A stretch of DNA of 64,000 bases from Massilia sp. NR 4-1 (GTDB taxonomy: Bacteria > Pseudomonadota > Gammaproteobacteria > Burkholderiales > Burkholderiaceae_D), in the NCBI RefSeq assembly GCF_001191005.1, contig NZ_CP012201.1, positions 1,426,001 to 1,490,000 of the forward strand. The letters are read 5' to 3'. Shown here one piece after another: positions 11,201 to 20,200 of this stretch. The first letter of the stretch is position 1. The number at the start of each line of letters is the position of its first letter. The notes under the pieces were generated by a model. It saw only the letters and a program-made list of their open reading frames with translations, was not told the origin of the DNA and made no database searches. A program made the translations under genes and the position numbers.

Positions 11201-14200
11201 CGCCGCCTCCTGATCCAGGTATTCCCGCACAATGAGGTGGGCGTTGGCGCCGCCGGCGCCGAAAGACGAGAGTCCGGCGATGCGTTCACCGGCCGCCACC
11301 TGCCCTCCCTGGTAGTGCTGGGGGCGCGGCCATGGGGCCAGTTCGCGCTGCAGCGCAAAGCTGGCCGGGTCCAGGGCCAGATTGGGGTTCATCTGTTGCG
11401 CATGCAGCGAGGGCGCCAGCTGGCCGTGCTTGAACTGCAGCAGGATCTTGCTCAGCCCGGCAACGCCGGCCGCGCTCTCCGCATGGCCGATATTCGACTT
11501 GACCGAACCCAGCGCGCATGGCGTCTGGCGCGCCGCGCCGCCATATGCCTGCATCAGCCCCGCCACTTCGATCGGATCGCCCAGCGAGGTGCCGGTGCCA
11601 TGCGCTTCCACATAGCTGACCGCCTGCGGCGCCACGCCCGCCACGCTCAGCGCGCGCGCGATGGCGGCGGCCTGGCGCTGCGGGTGCGGCACCGTGTAGC
11701 CATGGGTCTTGCCGCCATGGTTGATGGCACTGCCGCAGATCACGCCGTGAATCTGGTCGCCGTCGGCGATGGCGCGCTGCAAGGGCTTGAGCAGCACCAC
11801 GCCCACGCCTTCGGCCGGGACATAGCCGTCCCCGCCCTCGCCAAAGCTCTCGCAGCGCCCCTTGCTCGACACGAAGCGGTTCTGCGACAGCAAGATGTAT
11901 TTATTGGGATGGATCGACAGATTGACCCCGCCTGCCAGCGCCGCCTGGCAGTCGCCGTTGCGCAGGCTTTGGCAAGCCAGGTGGATGGCCGTCAGCGAGG
12001 ACGAGCACATGGTATCGACCGACATGCTCGGTCCATACAGGTTCAGATGGTAGGACACGCGGTTGGCGACCGAGGCGGCGCTGCCGGCGATCGACAGCGG
12101 GCGGCCTTGCACGCTTTCCTGCACGCCGTGCAGCTGGTATTCCTGGTACATCACGCCGGCAAACACGCCGACTTCGCCCAGGCCGCCCAGGGTGGCGCGG
12201 GTATAGCCGGCATGCTCCATGGCGCCGTAGGCCGTCTGCAGGAACAGCCTTTCCTGCGGGTCCATCAGTTCCGCCTCGCGCGGGGCGATATTGAAGAACA
12301 GCGGATCGAATTGGTCCATGCCGTCAATGAAGCCGCCCCATTTACCGTAGCTGCTGCCCGGCTTGGCCTTGGCCGGATCGTAGAAACCGTCGAGCGTCCA
12401 GCGTTCCGCCGGAATTTCCGTGATGCTGTCCACGCCGTCGCGCAGATTGCACCAGAACGCATCCAGGTCGGCGGCCTGCGGATAGCGCCCGGCCATGCCG
12501 ACGATGGCAACTTCGAAACGCTCGCCGGGCGCATCGCCGGCCACGTGGCGCGGCGCCGCCTGCGACGCAGTCTGTGGCGCGGCGGGCGGCACGGCCAGGG
12601 CCGGCAGGCCTGCCTGCACCGTGGCCAGGGCTGGCGCCGCGTCCTGCCCCAGCAGTTGCCGCAGGCGCGCGGCATGGCCGCGCAGGAAATAGGCGGCCAT
12701 CTGGCCTATGGTCTGGTACTCGAAGAACAGGGTTTTCGGCAGGCTGCCGAAGCTCGCCTCCAGTACACCGTTCAGCTCCGCCACCAGCAGCGAATTGATG
12801 CCGAACTTCTCGAACGGACTATGGGCGTCCAGCGTCGCCGCCGGCACGCCAAGCGCCTTGGCCAGCACCTCCCGCAAGACCTGCTCGGCCTGGGCCGGGC
12901 CAAGATCGGCCGGCGCCGCAGCCGGCATCGCGCGGCCCAGCAATTCGGCGGCGCTGCTCTGCAGCGTGACGGTGGCCGCCAGGTCCGCACCGGCTCCCGG
13001 CTGGTCCGCCAGCCAGCGGGTCAGCGCAGCCAGCGCGACCGCATCCAGCCCATAGTCGGCCAACGCCGTGTCGGCGTCGATCTCGGCCGCCGTCACGCCC
13101 GCCAGGCGGGCGATCTCGCGGCACAGCGGCTCCAAGCCAAAGGGGGCTGGCGCCGGCAGCGCGGCGCCGAACGCCGCATCGAGCCAGGCGGCCATGGCCT
13201 GGCGTTGGCCGTACAGCGGCATCAGCACCGGTTCACCCAGCGCAATGGCCTGGCGCAGCGCTTCCAGGGCGCTGCGCTGCGGCAAGGGCAGCAGTCCCTG
13301 GCGCACGCGCATGGCGTCCACCAGCGCCGGCGCCATGCGCATGCCGCCTTCTTCCCACAACGGCCATTGCACGCTGATGGATAGGCCGTGCGCCTGTCCG
13401 GCGGCCACGCGCGCGGCGCGCTGCACCATGTACGCGTCCAGGAAAGCGTTGGCCGCCGCATAGTCGGCCTGTCCATGGTTGCCGAACGCGCCCGAGAGCG
13501 AGGAGCAGCAGACCAGGAAATCCAGCGGCAGCGCCGCCGTGGCCTGGTCCAGATTGACCAGGGCCCGTACTTTGGACTGCAGCACGCGGCGGAAGTCCGC
13601 TTCCTGCTTGCCGAGCAGGGCCCGGTCGTCCAGGATGCCGGCGCAGTGCACGATGCCGCGCAGGCGTTCGCCGGCGGCGGCCAGGCCCGCCGTCCATTGG
13701 CGAACCTGGCCGGCATCGGCCGCGTCCAGCTGTACATAGCTCAACCGCCCGCCCTGCGGATCCAGTGCCGCCAGGACGGCGGCACTGTCCGGCGAAGGCG
13801 GCCGGCGGCCCAGCAATACAACGCGGGCCTGGCTGCTGGCCGCCAGAATGTCGGCGGCGATCGCGCGGCCAATGCCGCCCAGACCGCCGATAAGCGCATA
13901 GCTTCCCTGCTCCATCCAGGGCTGGGGCGCGGGTCCGGCCGGCGGCAGCGCCACGGGCCGCAGGACTTCGGGCCGGCCATCCTGGTAGCGCACCAGGCTG
14001 TCGTTGCCGGCGCCGGCGAGCATGGCGCGCAGCTGGGATGCCGCCGGCACGGCCGGCGCTTCGATCAACTGGGCGCTGAAGCACGGGTGTTCCAGTGCCG
14101 CGGTCTTGAACAAGCCAAGCAGGCCGTGGGCCTGGCCGGCTTCCTCCAGCGGCCAGACCAGTTGCCAGCGCACCGGCGCCGGCGCGGTCGCGGCCAGTTG

Positions 14201-17200
14201 CTGCCGCAGTTCGGCAAACAGATAAGCGGCCAGGTCCTCGAACGCCTCGGCCGCCGAGCCGGCGACTTGGGCCGGCAGCACGCGGCAAGGGGCGCCGCCC
14301 GCCAGTTCGGGAGCCAGCGCGGCAAAGCACGGCGCCAGCCAGATCTGCGTCGCCGCGGCGTTCTGCGCGGCGTCTCCCCGCGCCTGCCAAGTCCAGCGGT
14401 ACAGGTCCAGTACGGCAGCCGGCTCCAGCGCGGCCATGGGGGCCGAACACCAGCCGCGCAGGCTGGCACAGAGCCCGCCCTGCTCACCGTACAGATCGAT
14501 GTCGAATTCACGCGCCTGCCCCGCGGCATCGCGTCCGGCCACGGCGACCGCCGCCCACATGCGCTCTTCCGTCGGGCCGTAAACATGCATTTCACTCAGG
14601 GCGAAGGGCACGGCCGCCGGGCCGCCGCTGGCTGCCGCCGTCAATGGCAAGGATGCCTGGAAGGCGGCATCCAGCATGCCGGGATGGATGCCGGGCCGGC
14701 TGCCGAATCCCGGCTGCGCGGGCGCCAGCTCCAGCCGGGCCAGCACGCGCTGGTCGCCGATCAGGATTTCGGCCACGCCGCGATGGCTCGGGCCATACTC
14801 GATGCCGAGCGCCGCGAAGCGCTGATACAGCTGTGCGCCGTCCAGGCGTCCATGCCGGCAGGCCTGGCGCAACTGGGCCAGGTCGGCTGGCGCCGGCCGC
14901 GCCGCCGCCGCGCGCGCGATCACTCCGCTGCTATGCAACTGTCCCTGCGCGCCAAGCAGGCGGTAACGCATGCCGTGCTGGCTGTGCGCCAGCAGCAGCT
15001 GTACCTGGCACGGACCGGCGGCCGCCAGCGGGGCATTCCAGCTGACGTCGCGCAGCACGATGGCGCCATCGCCGCCCGGCTGCGCGGCGTCGAAGGCGGC
15101 GCGCGCCAGTTCCAGCATGGCGCTGCCGGGCAGGATGCGCCGGCCCGCCAGCACGTGGTCGCGCAGGAAGGCTTCATTGCCGTCCAGCTGCAGGACAAAG
15201 CCGGCGCTGTCCGGCGCTGCCAGGCTGGCGGCCGGCAGCGCCTGCAGTGCAGTGGCGGCCGGTCCGTTTTCCACCGCCTCGTCGCGCCAGTGGCGCACGC
15301 GGGCAAAAGCGTAGCCCGGCAGGCGGACGATGCGCCCGGCTGGCAGCGGCAGGCGTTCCGCTGGCGCGCCCTCGATATACGCCTGGCCCAGCGCGGCCAA
15401 CAGGTGCGCCGCTTGCGCCGCGCCGCCGTCCTGCATGGCCTGCCGGTACTGGCCGCCCAGATAGTCCAGATAACCCTCGAGGAAAGCCGGCGGCCGCGGC
15501 GTGGCGGGTGCGGCCGCCGCCGCTTCGCGCAGGCGCGCGGCGGCCTCGCCCAGCGTGGCCGCAACCACCGCCTGGCGGCAGGCAAAATGCATGCGGCCGC
15601 GCAGCAGCGTGTGGGCGACATGCGGCAGATCCGCATCGCGCCAGCCCGGCTGCTCCAGCGCATCGGCCAGGTTGGCCAGCATCTCGCGCAGGGCCGCCGG
15701 GGTCTTGGCCGCCACCGTCAGCAGCACCGGCCCGGTGCCGGTGCCGGCCGGGGCCTGCGGCCCTTGCTGCAGCACCACGTGGGCGTTGGTTCCGCTCATG
15801 CCGAAGGCGCTGACTGCGCCCCATTTTTCCTGGCCGACCGGCCACGGGCGCGGCGCCTGGTTGACGAAGAAGGCGCTGCCGGCCCAATCGGCGTAGGCAT
15901 TCCCGCGCGTCCAGTTCAAGCTGGCCGGAATCAGGTTGTGGCGCATGGATTCGATCAGATTGACCACGCTGACCAGGCCGGAGACGGCAAAGGTGTGGCC
16001 GCTATTCGGTTTGTTCGACGTCAGGGCGCAGAAGGCCCGGCGCTCCGTTAGCTGCTGGAAGGCGCTGTCCAGCGCGTTCAGTTCGACCGGATCGCCCAGG
16101 CGCGTGCCGGTGCCATGCGTCACCACGTAAGCGATTCTGGCCGCGTCGATGGCATGGCGGCGGTAGGTGGCGGCAATCAGCTCCGCCTGGGCCAGGCCAC
16201 TCGGCGCGGTAATGCCGTTGGTGCGGCCGTCGTAATTCAAGCCGCTGGCGCGGATGACGGCGTGGATGGTGTCGCCATCGCGCTGCGCCTGGCGCAGCGG
16301 CTTGAGCACCAGGGCCACCACGGCCTCGCCCGGGACGATGCCTTCCGCCTGTTCGTCGAAAGCGCGGCAAAGGCCGTCCGGCGCCAGCATGCCGGCGCGC
16401 TCCATCTTGACATACAGGCGCGGCGAGAGCATCAGGTTGACGGCGGCGGCGACCGCCATGCCGCACTCGCCGGCGCGCAGGCTGAGACAGGCCTGATGCA
16501 AGGCCACCAGTCCCGAGGAGCAGGCGGTGTTCAGCGAAATATTGGGGCCTTTCAGGTCCAGGAAGTAGGACAGCCGGGCCGCCAGGATGCCGTTATGGCC
16601 GCTGATGATGCTGCCGGCATCGGCGCTCTGGGCGCCGTACTCGCAGGCTTCGGCGCCGACGAACATGCCGATGCTGTGGCGGCGCAGCGCCTCGGCGCCG
16701 CAGCCGGCGTCCTCCAGGGCATGCCACGCCTCCTGCAGCAGCAGGCGCTCGCGCGGGTCCATGCGTTCCGCCTCCAGCGCGGAAATGTCGAAGAACTGCG
16801 GATCGAATTCATCCAGGCCGTCCACGCCGGCCAGCCAGCGCCGCTGTCCGGAACGCGCCAGCCATGGGCGCGTGGCTGCGGCCACGGCGCTGACGCCATC
16901 CTGCAGTTGGCGCCAGAATGCCGCCGTGTCGCGCGCGCCGGGGAAGCGGCCGCTGTAGCCGATGATGGCGATGGCCTGTTCATCGGTGCCGTTGACCGCC
17001 GCTGGCGGCGTGTCCGCCATGGCGGCAGCGGCTGGAGCCGCGGCCTGGCCGGACACGGGGGCGCTGGCGGCGCTGGCGGCGGCAATGGCGCCGGCCTGCT
17101 GGGCACCGCCTTCAGCCTTGCCGCCTGGCGTGGCGCTCGGCCGCCGCGCAGCCCATGCCGCGCCGTGCTGTGACAGCAGGTGCCCGGCCAAGGCGCCAAA

Positions 17201-20200
17201 AGTCGGATAATTGAAGAACACGCCCGGCTGGATGGCGCTGTGCAGCCAGGTGCCGAGGGCCTGGGCCAGATCCATCAGCGCAATCGAATCGAAGCCGCAG
17301 TCGGCCAGCACCGAATCAGCGCCCAGCTGCTCTGGCGCGACTTTGACGACGCGGCCGGCATGGACCAGCAGTTCGCCGAGGAAGGCAGCGAGCGTGTCCG
17401 CTGCCGGCACGCTGGCGCGCGCCGCCGACGACGACGCGGCGGACGGTGCGGCGTCCGCGCGGGCGGCGGCGTCTTGCGCCGGCAGCGGCTGGACCGCATC
17501 TTCCGGCTGGGAGCCTTGCGCCGCCAGCAGGCCGCGCGCACCCAGCCAGTGATTCACCCGCGCGACGTCGCCGGCGATGATGACGGCGGCATTGGCTTCC
17601 TGCCCCAGGGCACGCTCGAACAGCGCGAATCCTTCCTTGGTTTCCAGCATGCGCTGGCCGGTGGCCGCCAGATAGCGGTCGCGCTCGGCGTCGCTGGCGA
17701 AGCCCATTGCGCCTTCGCGCCACAGCGGCCAAGCCAGCGTCAGCACTTTTGGCCGGCCCAAGGCCGCAACGGCGCGGCCGGCGTGGGCCAGCAGATAGCG
17801 GTTGCCCAGCGCATAGGCGGCGGCGCCGAAATCGCCCGCCACCGCCGCCAGCGAGGAAAAGTGACAGATGAAGTCAAGCGGCTGCCCGCCCAGCAGCGCC
17901 TCCAGCGCCTGCGCGCCATCGATTTTGGGACGCAGAATGCGCTCGATTTCTTCCGGCGACTTCTCCGTCAGACAGCGCTGGTCGGCAACGCCGGCCGCAT
18001 GGATCACGCCATGCAGCTGGCCCCAGTCGGCCTGCGTCTCGTCCAGCACCGCCTGCAGCTGGGCGCGATCGGCCACATCGGCGCTGCGGTAGCGCAGCTC
18101 GCCGCCGCAGGCCAGCTGCAGGCGGGCCAGGGCCGCCGCCAGCGCCGCGTCGGCGGGAGAGCGGCCGACCAGCACCACGCGCGCGCGATAGCTGGCCGCC
18201 AGATACATGGCGAAGCGCTGGCCCAGCCCACCCATGCCGCCGGTGATCAGATAGCAGCCGCCGTGGCGCAGCGCCACCGGCCGCGCCGAAGGCTGCGGCG
18301 CTTGCGGCGCCAGCACACTGGCCAAGCGCCGTCCGTCCTCATAACGGGCTACGCCGGGCACCGCGTTTTCTTCGCGCATCAGCCATCCCAGCCAGTCGCG
18401 GATGCCGGCCTGCGGTGCGGCTTGAACCACATGCAAGACCAATGCCGGCCGGGCGCGCTCCAAGGCAAAGCGCAGGCCGCCCCAGGCGTCGGACAGGCTG
18501 GACACGGTGGCCGGAGCCGCCAGCACCAGCCGTCCCAGCTTCGCCCGGCTTGCGGCCGCCGCCTGCAGCAGGCGCAGGACGCCGGCAAACGCCGCCGCGC
18601 CGGACGCGCCGGCGTGGGATGTTTCCAGCTGCGCGCAATACCACAGCGTCAGCGGCGCATCTTCGGCCCCGCCCAGCGCATCGAGCAGCCGGGTCAAGGC
18701 CGCGGCGTCGTCGAAGTCCACCTGCTGATGCCCGCTTTCCGGCGCCTGCGCCAGGCTGCCGGGCCAGACACAGTGCAGGGATAAGCCTTGCGCGCGCGCC
18801 TCGCGCTCCCAGGCTTCGGCCTGCGCGCGCCCGGCGCTGAAGCAGACCACCTTGCCCTGCGGCGCCGTGGCCGCCGGCAGCGGCGTGGCGGCCCACGCTT
18901 CCTGGTAGAACAGGGCCGGCATCGCATCGGCCGCCAGCGCGGCCGTTGCCGGCAGCCAGCAGCGGGTGGCGGCAAAGGGGTATCCCGGCAAGGGCACATG
19001 GCGCACCGGCTGCGTGCCGTACAAGGCATGCGGCGACGCCGCATTCTCCAGGTAGGCGCGCGCCAGCGCCACGGCGGCCGCCAGCGGCGTATCCGGCGCG
19101 GCATCCTGCGGCAGCTCGGCGGCAGGCTGGCGCAACGCGGCCATCAGCTGCTCCAGATCGCCCGCCACCAGCGCCTGCCGCTGGCTGAAATGTTCGCGCT
19201 GTTGCAGCGCGGCGGCGCAGATGTCGGACAAGGCATATTCGTGGCCATGGCGTTCGAGCCAGGCCAGCAGGTCGGCGCGCCGTTGCGCCAGCGCGGCGTC
19301 GGTCTTGGCGGACAGGCACAGTACCTCGATGCCGCGCTGCGCGGCCGGCGCCGGTATCGGTTGCGGCGGCGCTTCCCGCACCACCACGTGGGCATTGGTG
19401 CCGGCAAAACCGAAAGCGCTGACCCCGGCGATGCGCGGCAAGGGCCGTCCCTCGGCATCGCTGCGGACCGGCCAATCGCCCAGGCGCTCGACCATCTGCA
19501 AGCCGCTGGCGGCCAGCCGTTGCGCGTCGACGCGGCTGTTAAGCTGGCGGAAATGCGGCAAGGGCGGCAGTTGCCGGTGCTGCAGGGCCAGCAGGACCTT
19601 GGCCAGGCCCGCGATCCCGGCGGCCGCCTCCAGGTGGCCGATATTCGGTTTCACGCTCCCCACATGGCAGACCGGCGCGGCGCCATCGCGCGCCGCGAAT
19701 ACCTGCATCAACCCATCCAGCTCGATCGGATCGCCTTTCGGCGTGCCCGTGCCGTGCGCCTCGATATACGACAGGTCGGCGGCGCCGACGCCGGCGGCGG
19801 CCTGCGCGGCGCGGATCACTTCCGCCTGCGCCAGCGAATCGGGATAGGTCAGCGAACGGGTCTTGCCGCTGTGGTTGATGGCGCTGCCGGCGATCACGCC
19901 CAAAATGCGGTCGCCGCTGGCCTGCGCCTGCGCCAACGGTTTCAACAGCAGCAGGCCGCCGCCCTCCCCGCGCAGCATGCCATCGGCGGCGTCGTCGAAA
20001 GTGCGCACGGCGCCGCTCGGCGACAGCATGCGCGCCTTGGCAAAGCCCAGGAAACGGCGCGGCGTCAGCAGCAGGCTGACGCCGCCGGCGATGGCCAGCT
20101 CGCAATCGCCGCGCAGCAAGGCCTGGCAGGCCAGGTGCAGCGCATACAGGGAACTGGAGCAGGCCGTGTCCACCGACATGCTGGGGCCGCGCAGGTTGAA

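Noticed and set aside
7703..13384. 1893-codon plus-strand open frame opposite the PKS
   Set aside because: It is the reverse-strand shadow of the KS-DH-KR-MT coding region, with no recognisable motif and biased composition.
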